Shown here one piece after another: positions 45,280-56,340 of a DNA stretch of 64,000 nucleotides; position 1 is the first letter of the stretch; each line of letters begins with the position of its first letter. The stretch lies in assembly GCA_032622095.1 (NCBI GenBank), contig CP136061.1, positions 43,035,797 through 43,099,796 of the forward strand. The letters are read 5' to 3'. Under the pieces are notes generated by a model. The model ran no database searches and was not told the origin of the DNA. It worked only from the letters and a program-made list of their open reading frames with translations. Position numbers and translations under genes: made by a program. The stretch is from Siphonodentalium dalli. Its lineage: Eukaryota; Mollusca; Scaphopoda; Gadilida; Siphonodentaliidae.

Positions 45280-46140
45280 GACAGTACAGTCGCGTTACTT
45301 TATACGTCAACATTGGTCATTATCACCCGACAAATTTATTTCGGTCTATCGTATCAACCCCCATGTAGCCTGACTAAGTGTCAACATTGGTCTTTATCGC
45401 TCCACTAATTTTTATCGTCTCATCGGTATGAATTCCATATCCAATTATCCACATATAACCAACCGAACCTCTAATCCAGGTCCAATTTTTTTTTTTTTCA
45501 TCGCTATAGTCAAGTTACGTAATATTTTATTACGTGATAATTTTACTTATATGTCTATGGTATTACTATAGTATACGGTATACGTATATCAATTGCTATT
45601 CCTTTCTATATAATCCTGGTGCCATCTATAGAGTAAGAGATAATTTCAGACCCCCCCCCCCCAATTTTATATCATTGCCGCTACAGTACAGTCGCGATGC
45701 ATCACATGGCAACATTGATCGCTATCGCTCTACTAATTTATGTCAGTTCATCCGTTCCCCTTTTTCTCCGAGTCTATTTAACCAACCCAACATCTAAACC
45801 CGGCCTAAATTATTTTCATCGGTATACCGTAGTTGTGTTACATACATATTTTTATCATTTGATTCCAATTTGCATTGTACCACTATAGAAGTCCATAAAT
45901 GACTATTCTGGCACTATATAGAGATAACGAAGATTATTACAACCCCCCCCCCCCCCATTTTATAGCCTTGTTGCAACAGTAGAGTTGAGATGCATGATAT
46001 GTCAACATTGGTCGTTATCGCTCTACAAATTTATATCGGTTCAACCCTTAGTTCCCTGTATCGCCCACTCCTCCCTCAATTTATTTTTTCATTTGTATTA
46101 TAGTCTCGTTACGTACATATTTTATCTCTTGTAACTTTTG
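45280..46140. repeat. Degenerate tandem repeat, about 295-bp period, with C runs
   Basis: The phrase GTCAACATTGGTCNTTATCG recurs near 45309, 45380, 45709 and 46003. C runs at 45651-45662 and 45943-45956 are about 292 bp apart and occupy the same place in the unit. Copies are heavily diverged. Confidence 0.65.
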
Positions 46141-46304
46141 CTTCAACATGCCGAGTTCTGCTGCAGACGATACAAAACTGACAACATTTCGAAATGTAAG
46201 CAGGCTTCAAACTCATCTTATCCAAGAAACTTGTGTATAAGGTGTACTCGCATTTGTTGCGTTAAAAACCAAAGGTCCCAAGTCAAGTTCCAAAATCCCC
46301 AACA

Positions 46305-46620
46305 CACTGATGTGAGGTTTAATGATAACTCACATCTACATAACCTAACCAATATAAGGATGTGAGGTGTAATGATAACTCCATCCACATACAGTAATGT
46401 CCAAAGTAATTGACCACTTAACCACAGCAGAATTATGGGTAATTTTTCAGGATTTTAAATCCTGAAAAATTACCAATAATTCTGCTCTGGTTAAGTGGTC
46501 AATTACTTTGGGCATTACTGTAACCAATATAAGGATGTGAGGTTTAATGATAACTCTATCCACATAATCAATATACGGGTGTGATGTTTAATGAGAACGC
46601 CATCCACATAACTAATAACT
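46305..46620. repeat. About 47-bp minisatellite split by a MITE
   Basis: The unit AATATAAGGATGTGAGGTTT AATGATAACTC..CATCCACATAA is present about four times, at about 46310, 46355, 46525 and 46572. The MITE at 46392-46520 separates copies two and three. Confidence 0.8.
46392..46520. mobile_element. Tc1/mariner-type MITE, 129 bp, TA target
   Basis: An almost perfect palindrome. The left arm starts CAGTAATGTCCAAAGTAATT and the right arm ends AATTACTTTGGGCATTACTG, joined at a three-base centre. The flanks are TA (46390-46391 and 46521-46522), the duplication typical of Tc1/mariner. Few arm mismatches suggest a young insertion. Confidence 0.9.
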
Positions 46621-46960
46621 ATGTGTGAAAATTAAATAAAAAAATTAAATTCCATGATGGCGTCCAATATGGACTATCTAATTCTGCTCCAAAAACATGT
46701 ATATTCAATATATGGATGTTTATTGGATGGGGGGGGGGGACCGATTATTTCAATGATATTTTAATTCACTGGGATACAAAATCCGACCTACGGGAGCACG
46801 CTTCGCGCACGACTGTATCTTAAGCATATGTGCATATTTAATAAGCCAACAATTGGAATCCCAACAGAGAAGACTGGCGTAGGTCCCTTGCGCATAGACA
46901 TCGTTGATGATCTCTATGGGAAACCAACTTGACATTTAATAGACAATTTCGATTAACTGC
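46621..46960. other. Unrecognised spacer with an 11-G run
   Basis: A G run lies at 46729-46739. No gene was recognised. Confidence 0.35.
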
Positions 46961-46964
46961 AATA

Positions 46965-47455
46965 ACTTAAGGAATCTCTAATTGAGCTCAAGCCCAATAA
47001 GAATATTCCTTCAGTTATTGTGCTTAAGCGCAGTTAGAGATACCTTATTGCGCTTAAGCACAATGTGATATTCCTGTGCAATAAGGAATATTCTTATTGC
47101 GCTTAAGTGTAATAAGACATTCCTTATTACACGTAAGCGAAATTACATCAATATTGCACTTAAGCGCAATTAATATCTCTCATTAGATCACCCTTGTGCA
47201 AATAGTAGAATAATCCTATATTTGTTCCACCCATTGTACCATGGAGATGGACTACACCACCTGAATTATAGGGAGTTTATGTACTATATATAATATATTC
47301 CTTATTAAGAGATTCCTTATTGGGTTTTATTATATAAGCGCAATTTGTAAATTCCATTATTGCGCTTAAGCACAGTTAAATATATCCTTATTGCGCTTAA
47401 GCACAATAGAGATTCCCTTATTGTGCTTAAGCACAATTAGCTCTTCTTGCGATTA
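46965..47455. repeat. Cluster of palindromes centred on CTTAAG
   Basis: About ten imperfect copies of TTGCGCTTAAGCRCAATAAG lie in two blocks, 46985-47185 and 47325-47440. They are separated by AGATTCCTTATT or AATATTCCTTAT linkers. Most are 16-bp near-perfect palindromes. The linkers themselves pair with the ends (CTTATT/AATAAG), so a single strand could fold into a run of hairpins. Confidence 0.8.
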
Positions 47456-48030
47456 ATTAAAAAAAAAATCTAATTGTATTGTAACTATTGTTTTGTCCTT
47501 TAATATTTCCCATACATCATGTACACATATATTATGCTAGAATGGTACTATTATTACTAATACAACTCGTAGTAGTTAATACCACCTTACTGTCAATATC
47601 CTATCATGGTTAGTTTCAAATCATAACGTTAATTATTATTACTATGTGTGTACTGTACATGTACATCAGTCATCAATTAATAATATTTTGCTATTTTGCA
47701 TGCGAAGTGGAAGACCCTCCAATAGCTTATCAATACCACTCGGGACAGTGGGTGTTTTTCCTCAATTAATTGAATTTCTTGTTATAAGGGATGTTGTCAA
47801 TATGTTAGACCATAGTAGTATAATTACAGCTATGGTTAATTAGAGAAGGTAGCACAATATCACCATATAGAGTGGTAGCACGATATACATGTACCATGCT
47901 ATTTGATAACTGCAGCATGGTAGAATACCATAGTACAATATGCTAGCGAGTGTCAATTATACTGTAGCTCAAGTTTAGACATATTTTCAGTGATCAATAA
48001 TGAGGATTGTTTGCTTGTTAGTTAAAGATG
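47456..48030. other. Unrecognised AT-rich stretch
   Basis: A TACCATG-type patch (CATGTACCATGCTA ... GCATGGTAGAATACCATAG) lies at 47888-47935. No gene. Confidence 0.35.
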
Positions 48031-48034
48031 GTCT

Positions 48035-48330
48035 ATATCCAGATTGACACGCACACTGTCATGCTTATATATGAATTAAATGTGGTGACTCTCGATGGCG
48101 AAATCGCTTTCGATACTTTATCGCCGATAGATGCGTCCCGAATCGAGTAGTAAATATTTACAATTGAGCGTAGTTCTGACGATGATTTATATGGAGTGGT
48201 ACGGTCGATTTGCTTCAATTTTTTGGGCGATGTTAATAGAATGTTTCATTCCTCCAGTTGTCATAGCACCCGAATACTAACTTATCAGTTTCACGCACAT
48301 GAATAAGTACATAATAAAATTATGTATTTA
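48035..48330 (+). repeat. Dispersed repeat, copy 1 (partner at 54835)
   Basis: It shares TCGAGTAGTAAATATTTACA, GTCGATTTGCTT and GAATACTAACTTATCAGTTT CACGCAC with 54835-55125, in the same orientation. Identity is roughly 80% by eye over about 290 bp. Family unknown; no coding capacity. Confidence 0.8.
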
Positions 48331-48618
48331 ACTATATGTATACTTACATGAGATTGTATACACTTCTCGCAAGCATGTCACTATTTCCTACACAATCGCA
48401 CTTGTTGTGACATAGAGAGCATAATTTGCTCCGTATGCCCTGCCCAATCATGGACGTAAATGAGATATATACATCGCTGGCCCAATAAACAGTGCACGTG
48501 TTGCCATAATTGCCGATGTCACACGGCGCAAGATCATGCTGTTAGAAATACGCACGCGTGTAATCTGTAATCTTTGGTAAAATATTCAACAGTAAGGAAA
48601 TTTCAAGCCCGGAACGGC
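48331..48618. other. Unrecognised spacer
   Basis: Nothing recognised. Confidence 0.3.
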
Positions 48619-48622
48619 TTAA

Positions 48623-49013
48623 CCCTTTACCCAACAGAAGGGCCCTGTGCCAATGCATTCTCTTATATATGCGAGTCGACCATAGGTCGCCTCGCACATA
48701 TAAGAGAATGCATTGGCTTAACACATTAAAAATTATAAAATTGTTAAAGAATGTAAGAAAAAATGGTAAAAAGTGATAAAACAAATTTGTTTTAGGCCAA
48801 TGCATTCTCTTATATATGCGAGGCGACCTATGGTCGACTCGCATATATAAGAGAATGCATTAGCACAGGGCATAACTGTAACCATCACAATGTGGTCAAT
48901 GAGCCGGTTCCAATGATACCCATATGTGTATGGTTCTATTGAGACAGACCGAAGATATTTTAGGCTGTTGAAGCTTTATTTGGCCGGTTTTGGCCGGTTT
49001 GTTGGGTAAAGGC
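48623..49013. mobile_element. piggyBac-like MITE, copy 2
   Basis: 391 bp, beginning CCCTTTACCCAAC and ending GTTGGGTAAAGGC, with intact TTAA on both sides (48619-48622, 49014-49017). Its interior matches copy 1 in reverse complement, including the four CCAATGCATTCTCTTATATA units and the ATGAGCCGGTTCCAATGATA stretch. It is longer than copy 1 on the right side (an extra TTTGGCCGGTTTTGGCCGGT-containing segment). Confidence 0.9.
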
Positions 49014-49017
49014 TTAA

Positions 49018-50035
49018 TTGGGATATTTCTGGAAACAAAATTGTCAATTTTGTTTATTATAGTATCATATTAAAACAAGTTTACTGTTAACAAACAGTAG
49101 ACTATATGTTTCTGCTTGTCAATTGTTTGAAATTAAATGACCATCATTTGGAAATTTTCAAACTATAACGGGTGTCGCCAACACATTTAAGAAATTCAAA
49201 CCTATAAGGGGTGCAAATTACAGTTGGGTTCAATCAAGTTTTATAAGTCAGAATTCGACAACGTCTTTAGTCATGTCACTATCCGACTCGTGGAATATGT
49301 GTTCTCTTACGGACACTGACAGACGTGAGTGGTCAGTATGTTTCACTTTGATGGTTTATGTCGGACATGGGCACAACAAATTCTCACGCGTATTCTATGG
49401 TTTGTTTGTTGTCATCCATGCCAAACTAAACCTAGCAATTTCCCACGTTTATCTATGACAAATATAAATGACTACATGAGCGCATTATCCCAAAATATCA
49501 CTGGGCAAATCTTTCGCACGAACAGTTTCATGGGCTCTTGTCAATAGAAAACATCCCTCGTTTGAATCCAGTCTGTATTTTTTCTAGAAAATGGTCGTTA
49601 GAGACGTCTCTTATTGCATTTAAGTGTATACATTGTGGAAGGCAGCTGAATTAGCTCATGCCTGCAGGTCAAAAATTCAAACTGATAGTCAAAAGGACAT
49701 TTGAAAACATGATGAAGAATACAATCTTATATATATACACACTAGGTCAAAAGAAGAACAAACAAAAAAGGAACAATGAAAACCAAACAAACAAACAACA
49801 CGTTTGTAGGGAGGGATCCAGGATCCCATATTTATTATGTGCATATTGTATATAAAAAGTTGTATATGTGTTATGCGTGTTACTCATTAATTTGTTTCGT
49901 TGTAATACAGCGTACTGGTGACTAAAAGACTTATCAAAGTCAAATATACATTATATATCTAACAAAAGCGATTATACGCTGATAGAGCCTCTATTTATGT
50001 CCCGTGTTAGTATACGGTCGATAAATCGTGTATGT
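49018..50035. other. Unrecognised non-coding stretch
   Basis: No exon or repeat recognised. An A-rich AAACAAACAAAC patch lies near 49755-49800. Confidence 0.35.
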
Positions 50036-50039
50036 ATAT

Positions 50040-50520
50040 ATATATATAAGGCCGTGGCTTAAGAGCAGTATATCGCTCTTTAGCTATGTGGGCCTGACAC
50101 GCTATACCGTTCTTTAGTACCAAACGCTAAAGAGTGGTATACCACTCTTCATCTTCGTGGGTCTGATACGCTTAATAACGGTAGGCTATACCGCTCTTTA
50201 GCGGTTGGTACCAGGGAACGGTATGGGCCTACCGCTCTTCAGTGCTGGCACTAAATAACGGTATACTGCTATTCAGTGACAAACGTCAAAGAACGGGACA
50301 CAGGAGTGGTGTACATCGATATATACCAATATTTAGCTATACATGGTCCCGGCGCGATCAAGAACGGTCTTAGATTATCATCCGTACTGCTCGATCTCCA
50401 GTGTCCGACTATAAAGACCCGTATACCGCTCCTTAGCCCTCATCGCTAAAGAGCGGCATGCCGTTCTTGAGTCCTCAGTGCTAAAGCCACTTCGTATATA
50501 TAATTGCGTCTATAGTCTAG
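50040..50520. repeat. Hairpin array around TATACCGCTCTTTAGC
   Basis: TATACCGCTCTTTAGC and its complement GCTAAAGAGCGGTATA alternate irregularly about eight to ten times with point changes. Examples: about 50064, 50101, 50125, 50186, 50227, 50260, 50425, 50445. Neighbouring direct and inverted copies can pair into short hairpins. The last 100 bp repeat the pattern after a gap at about 50300-50410. Confidence 0.75.
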
Positions 50521-50795
50521 TGATGTGAAATCAGTGTTTCCGGTAGAGACCAAATGAGTCTGGATTCTGGCCCACAAAGCCAAATGACGTAAATGACGTC
50601 ATGGACCATGTCATGACGTCTTCGCTGGTTTTCGTTCAGCTAACCAACGAAATTGATCAAAATGAAACTAATATATAGGCCTAAATCACATAGGAATTGT
50701 TCAGAAAAACTGAAGTTGGTAATTTCATAACCATCCCGTTGGTCCACTTCCGATTCTGTGATTTCACCATTTCTTTTGGGAAATTCTTGTTCCAA
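50521..50795. other. Unrecognised spacer with TGACGTCA-type sites
   Basis: AATGACGTAAATGACGTCATGGACCATGTCATGACGTC at about 50583-50620 contains several TGACGTCA-like palindromes (CRE-like). No gene is attached. Confidence 0.35.
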
Positions 50796-51442
50796 GGTGA
50801 CACTCCACAGTTTCAACAGGTATAGGCCCAGAAATAGGGGGCCCATAGATTCATTGAAATTTATCTGGATTATGATCCCAAACCATATAGACAATATATA
50901 TATGCCTGAAATTAGTACAGAATAGGCATTCAGAATTTGATACATAATTTCCATAATATATGGGCTATCAAGAGTTATGGCCCTTGATATTTTGATCGAA
51001 TATGTGATTTTTATTCAAAAAATGACCAAAATATTGCATTTTCATACCCAAGAGGCACGAATACCAGATTTTTTCAAGCATGGTCACCTTTGTTGGTTTA
51101 AAGGCCTCTGGCTTCCAACATCAATGTGAAAAAATTTCAAACTTTCGCCGTTGAATTTTCCAGAAAATCAATTTTTAATGCAGATGACAAATTTTGAGTG
51201 CTAAAAAATTGACCCAGTATCTAGAGCCACTGTTTCGCAGAAAACGCTACTGCTGTCTATGGGTGGGGTCAAGGTCACTTGCACTTAATTTTTTCATCAG
51301 TCTAGAACACCTTCTAAAATTACACAAATTCATATCCCACCTTGTCTCAATATACATACCACATGAATGGTGCCAGAAACCACTAGCACTTTATATCTAT
51401 AAAATCACCCCTACTGATCATTCGAAACTGTGGAGTGTCACC
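50796..51442 (+). mobile_element. 647-bp TIR element, copy 1
   Basis: Ends are GGTGACACTCCACAGTTTC and GAAACTGTGGAGTGTCACC, perfect inverted copies. The right flank is TTAA (51443-51446). The left flank is CCAA, probably a decayed TTAA. Copy 2 at 52277-53760 is nearly identical inside. The 80-codon frame near the right end (GSRSLALNFF, HKFISHL) is shared only because the copies are young; it does not start with ATG. Confidence 0.8.
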
Positions 51443-51446
51443 TTAA

Positions 51447-52272
51447 GGGGAATGCAATTTCACTAATCTTTAATATGGACCACACCTCCATATTCTCTGC
51501 ATTATACCGCTTAAAATGATATATTACACCCCATGCATTATTGCAATCACAGGCAGCAAGATGGGGTGGGGATTTACATGCACCCCCATGATTTCACCTC
51601 TTTTGGTCTTTCAGAACCCAATGACGTTATGCTTGACGTAGTGACAAAATGTATATATTCAACCATCATTTATAGCTTGAAAAAGGTCTGAAATGCTAAA
51701 ATGTTGTATAAAATATATTATGAGATGCATATCTTCCTCAGATATCAAAATAAAACATAATATTTCATGCAACTACTATCTTTAATACTCTCCCAAAACC
51801 ATGGGTTAAACAATTCCAAGTCTTATTTAGCATTAAGGGAAAGCTATACAAGGTTACGACATCACATGAACAATATGTTGTCAAGTGAAATATGTCCAGG
51901 GAAACCTGAATGATTATATTTCACACTTGTGAATAAGAAATACTGAATATCTAATCTTTTAGTATACTGTGTAATGTCAATGTCAGCCTTTTCAGCTAAG
52001 ATTCAAGGAGCATGATGTCATGAAGAAGTACCCATCAACTAAAAAATCATCAATAACAATACACATGAACCACCCCCCCCCCCCCCCACTGCTCCAAGAC
52101 TCCATATCCCCACCAATTTATATGTCTAAAGGCCACCTGTATTGGAATATCCATAGAAGAATGGTGTATTTAACATAAAATGTTCCTTCTAACTGAGCAG
52201 ATTTGCTAAAAATGATTTTCAATGTAAATATTTGTCAAGTTGACAGATGATAATGGTGCTATTTGCTGGTCT
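51447..52272. other. Unrecognised stretch with a 15-C run
   Basis: A C run lies at 52073-52087. No gene or repeat was recognised. Confidence 0.35.
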
Positions 52273-52276
52273 TTAA

Positions 52277-53760
52277 GGTGACACTCCACAGTTTCAACAG
52301 GTATAGGCCCAGAAATAGGGGGCCCATAGACAGTGTTCGCGCTGGACCGAAAAAAACTTTAGCCAAAATTTTAGCCAAATGAAAAAAACTTTAGCCAAAT
52401 GTTTTTTAGCCAAATTAAAAAAAACTATGGGCAAATTAAATCATCGTTTTCTGGTCGGTTCACAATTAATGACTAAAACGTCAAATCTAACAGACACAGG
52501 TAAAATACACAATAATTTAATTAATTTTGATGAACTAGAAATATTTTTATATATATCATTTATTAAAAAATTATTAATCTTTATGTGAAAGAGTGATTTG
52601 GGGGGGGGGGGGTAACCCGGGATTGTCCTTCTTAATGTCATTAATTTTTTGTTTCATATCAATATCTTTTTTTTAAATCATTAAATATTAATTATCCTTG
52701 CGAAAATATTTAAGTGACATCTGGAAACTAATAACTTAATATTGTTACGCAATTTATCAAATTACAATCTGTCATAAAAGCATGCATATTATTTTGAATG
52801 TATCGGTATTAACGACAAATAGCCACAAAATATCTGTCGTGATTCACATTTGGCTGATTAAGCTATTGTCTTACACTTGGTGCTCATAAACCTTGACCGT
52901 CATAAATACAATGTCATCATAAACATGCATTGTGCAGGAGTCCCGTGAGTGACCAGACAGACAATGGGGGATTAGCGGATTAAATGTAAAATAATGATTT
53001 TTTTGCTGTTTCGTGCAAGAGTGACGGGTTTCCCTTTGTACTGTCGCGATCGGGTTTCCCTTTGTACAGTCGGCGATATATTCCCACTTACGATGTTTTC
53101 GGACATCACAGAATTGAAAACCCACTTGCCAAAAATTCATGCTCTCAGTCTACATATGGGCCATAGATTCATTGAAATTTATCTGGATTATGATCCCAAA
53201 CCATATAGACAATATATATATGCCTGAAATTAGTACAGAATAGGCATTCAGAATTTGATACATAATTTCCATAATATATGGGCTATCAAGAGTTATGGCC
53301 CTTGATATTTTGATCGAATATGTGATTTTTATTCAAAAAATGACCAAAATATTGCATTTTCATACCCAAGAGGCACGAATACCAGATTTTTTCAAGCATA
53401 GTCACCTTTGTTGGTTTAAAGGCCTCTGGCTTCCAACATCAATGTGAAATAATTTCAAACTTTTGCCGTTGAATTTTCCAGAAAATCAATTTTTAATGCA
53501 GATGACAAATTTTGAGTGCTAAAAAATTGACCCAGTATCTAGAGCCACTGTTTCGCAGAAAACGCTACTGCTGTCTATGGGTGGGGTCAAGGTCACTTGC
53601 ACTTAATTTTTTCATCAGTCTAGAACACCTTCTAAAATTACACAAATTCATATCCCACCTTGTCTCAATATACATACCACACGAATGGTGCCAGAAACCA
53701 CTAGCACTTTATATCTATAAAATCACCCCTACTGATCATTCGAAACTGTGGAGTGTCACC
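52277..53760 (+). mobile_element. TIR element, copy 2, interrupted by an insertion
   Basis: It has the same ends as copy 1, TTAA on the left (52273-52276) and CAAG on the right. After CATAG at 52329 the element is broken by 831 foreign bases and resumes at 53161. Over the shared 600 bp only about five differences from copy 1 were seen by eye (more than 99% identity). Confidence 0.85.
52330..53160. mobile_element. 831-bp insertion inside the TIR element
   Basis: It is flanked by CCATAG on both sides (52324-52329, 53161-53166), a likely 6-bp target duplication. It starts ACAGTGTTCGCGCTGGACCG, with several TTTAGCCAAAT repeats. Its other end shows no matching inverted repeat, so the class is open. 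It contains a run of 13 G (52600-52612) and a tandem GGGTTTCCCTTTGTAC pair near 53027-53067. The 89-codon minus frame at 52871-53140 is unrecognised. Confidence 0.65.
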
Positions 53761-54213
53761 CAAGGATGCTATGCGAAAGCGGAGCGGAAGTCACGTGATT
53801 TTTAACCCATTTTTGTGCGCCGTTTTTCATAGACCAGACGCTAGCTCTATGCCTTCACTACGCTAAGGCGTAACGTTCTCGGCATGTGTAAAAAAACAAG
53901 TAAAAATATTGAAAGTACTTTATCCAGGTGATAAACACGGACGAAGCCATTGTAATGAAAACAATGAATGTTTGTTTACACAGCTGACAGTTGTGACGTA
54001 ATGAGTCATGACGTCGTACCTAAAAATAGTAGGGGCGGAATTCCGCCTTTCTAAGATGGTGGTCCTGACTGGACTCTGTCGGGAGCGTAACGTTACGGAG
54101 TAGTAAGCGGAGTAGACTGAGCCAGCGACGGCTCTACGTTTTTCATCGCGTCGAAATTCTGTTTCATGGTATTGTAAAAATTAATGACTTCATTCACGCC
54201 TAAACGTTGTGGT
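53761..54213. other. Unrecognised GC-richer stretch
   Basis: It is richer in CpG than its surroundings, with GTGACGTAATGAGTCATGAC GTC, CGGAATTCCG and CGTAACGTTACG palindromes. It could be a remnant promoter or a repeat; no exon was recognised. Confidence 0.35.
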
Positions 54214-54498
54214 TGCTATAAACGCTCTTTATTATTTCCATATCAGGAAAACAGTAACAAATAACGCTCTTTATGTTTACCATATCCGGATCTAAACAAA
54301 AGCCAGGAAACGTAACGTTTTTTGCTTTTGTTTACATAACAAAGGAAACAAAATTGACAATAACATACTGTTTATGCCATATTTCTTATTGGTGTAAGAT
54401 CAAGGTCTGTCTATATTTAATATTCTTTCTGTTTATGGCGGTTTTTTACGGAGGTGAATATTTTAACAGCATACCCACCGCCAACGCCGCCCGTATCT
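54214..54498. mobile_element. TTAA-type element (AACGCTCTTTAT family), 3' part
   Basis: ATAAACGCTCTTTATTATTT ... AATAACGCTCTTTATGTTTA ... ACCCACCGCCAACGCCGCCC GTATCT|TTAA. It is closest to the partial copy at 16745-17097 (shared ATCCGGATCTAAACAAAAGC). The left end is missing. Confidence 0.75.
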
Positions 54499-54502
54499 TT
54501 AA

Positions 54503-54834
54503 TCTCCCCCTCAAGCTGACACTCTCACCTGAACTGATTGTGTAACAAATGTAAACCGCGGTGTAGAAAAGACGGATTCGTCATATCAGGTCTCGCACTC
54601 CCTTAATCCCGTTTTGCTGGACCGAAGAATTATATGGTTTGTTTGTCCGTTTAAGAATATTACACGCAAAAAACAATCAAAATTGCATTTTGTAAAAATA
54701 AAAAGTTATCCTCATACACTGTACAGGTGTGAGCAATTTTGGCTGATAAAGTGATGTGAAACACCCCGGTATGGTGATAAAATAGAAATGGAGAATAATC
54801 TTGTTCAAAGAAGTTATTTTTACAAATATTATAT
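54503..54834. other. Unrecognised spacer
   Basis: Nothing recognised. Confidence 0.3.
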
Positions 54835-55125
54835 CTAAATTGACAACACACACCGTCATTCTTATATATTAATTAAATGCAGTGACTGCCGATGGCAAAA
54901 TCGTTTTCGTTAGTTTATCGCCGATAAAAGCGTCCCGATTCGAGTAGTAAATATTTACAATTTAAAGTAGTTCAGACAATGTTTTCTATCGAGTGGTAAG
55001 GTCGATTTGCTTGAAATTTTCGGTGATGTTAGTGGAATGCTACATTCCTCCAGTTAGCATAGCACAGCATCTGAATACTAACTTATCAGTTTCACGCACC
55101 CGAACAAGTACATGATAATTCTTTA
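54835..55125 (+). repeat. Dispersed repeat, copy 2 (partner at 48035)
   Basis: See the partner for shared phrases. This copy has small indels (GCATAGCACAGCATCTGAATA versus GTCATAGCACCCGAATA). Both copies lie on the plus strand, about 6.8 kb apart. Confidence 0.8.
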
Positions 55126-55376
55126 TATTTCCAATCAAAATATTATTGTTATCTTAATTATCGATAAAACGTGGCAGTCCGCATTAGAACAGAACGATTG
55201 TTCAGTTTGACGATATAAAGAGACTATTACTCTACTATACCAATGGATGACTGAACCGGATTTAAACCAGAAATGACTGTAACTTGGACCTGTCGTCTCG
55301 GGTTTAAACTATGGTTTCAGCTATCAAACGGCCGTCTAAACCAGGTTATAAATCAGGCCACAGAGACTGTGTATAC
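55126..55376. other. Unrecognised spacer
   Basis: AAACCAGG / GGTTTAAA phrases recur at 55260-55345, possibly decayed ends related to the TIR element that follows. Confidence 0.3.
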
Positions 55377-55831
55377 CAGGTTACACTGGTGTAAATAGGG
55401 TTCGGAGTGACATCCAGCGGATGCGGGGGGAATATAAGGAGAGAATAAAATAGACACTGGGCCCTGATTGGTCAATAGCCTTGTGTGCTTTTTGCATAAC
55501 AAAAATCATCACACCTCTTCCCTGTGATTTCCCATAAGTAAAATAGCCGTTGGCACAGGAATTAACCCTTTGTAGTAAAGTTTGATTTTTTTGGTGTGGT
55601 CTAAAATATGACAGTATTTTTTGGATGCGGTTCTGACACCAGTTATGAAAACACACGATTTAAAGGCGATTTTCCTGCTAGATAGACATAATTTTTTGCG
55701 TAAAAAGTTTCCCCAAATGTCAATTTTTCAGATTTAAAGAAAATTTGCGACCCAACATATATATTGCCAACAGTATACGCTAAAACGTTAGCACTGGGGC
55801 CTATGGAAAACATTTACACCAGTGTAACCTG
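55377..55831. mobile_element. 455-bp element with perfect 20-bp TIRs
   Basis: The left end CAGGTTACACTGGTGTAAAT (55377-55396) and the right end (55812-55831) are exact inverted copies. No clear target duplication. The core contains no recognised protein. CAGG ends resemble the 982-bp element at 23.8 kb, but the sequences differ. Confidence 0.75.
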
Positions 55832-55994
55832 CACCAGGTCGTGTAAAGTATCGTCGATCTATTTTTATCACCGGAACGTGATAAAATTGAGAAATTATTA
55901 TATGTCGATACACAAAGATTACGAGTCATTATATATGGCATTAGTGATCAATGAATATGCATGGTGGTTTCGATTTTCAATCCAAAGAAAACAA

Positions 55995-56340
55995 ACCGAT
56001 AACCACCCCAGTTAAGTGGCCCTGCTAATCAGCTATGATGCTGAGTGGTAAAATGGTGCTGGGAACGAAAATATATTGTTTCAAAAGTTGGCATTTCGCT
56101 GTCATTGTCTGATCTGAATGACTACATGGCGTGAAATCCATTATGTATTATAAAACATTCAAAAACATTCATATTGTAAAATGGTATAATACTGGCAATT
56201 TTGGTTGTTGTTAACCGACCATACTCAATGTGACTGTAGTTAACCGACCATACTCAATGTGACTCTTTAGCAAACACCAGATCAGTCATCATTAAAATAT
56301 TTTGAAATATATTTGTTCTTGAATGCTTGCTAGAGACACT
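55995..56340. mobile_element. Diverged copy of the foldback family
   Basis: AGTTAAGTGGCCCTGCTAAT CAGCTATGATGC, then GTGCTGGGAACGAAA and GTTGGCATTTCGCTGTCATT, resemble the left arm at 36985-37130. A 26-bp phrase GTTAACCGACCATACTCAAT GTGACT is duplicated in tandem at about 56212-56266. Confidence 0.5.

Noticed and set aside
51194-53805. Two identical frames of about 90 codons starting with MSAKKLTQYL
   Set aside because: They lie in two >99% identical TIR elements, begin with TTG rather than ATG, and show no domain. Young copies explain the identity.
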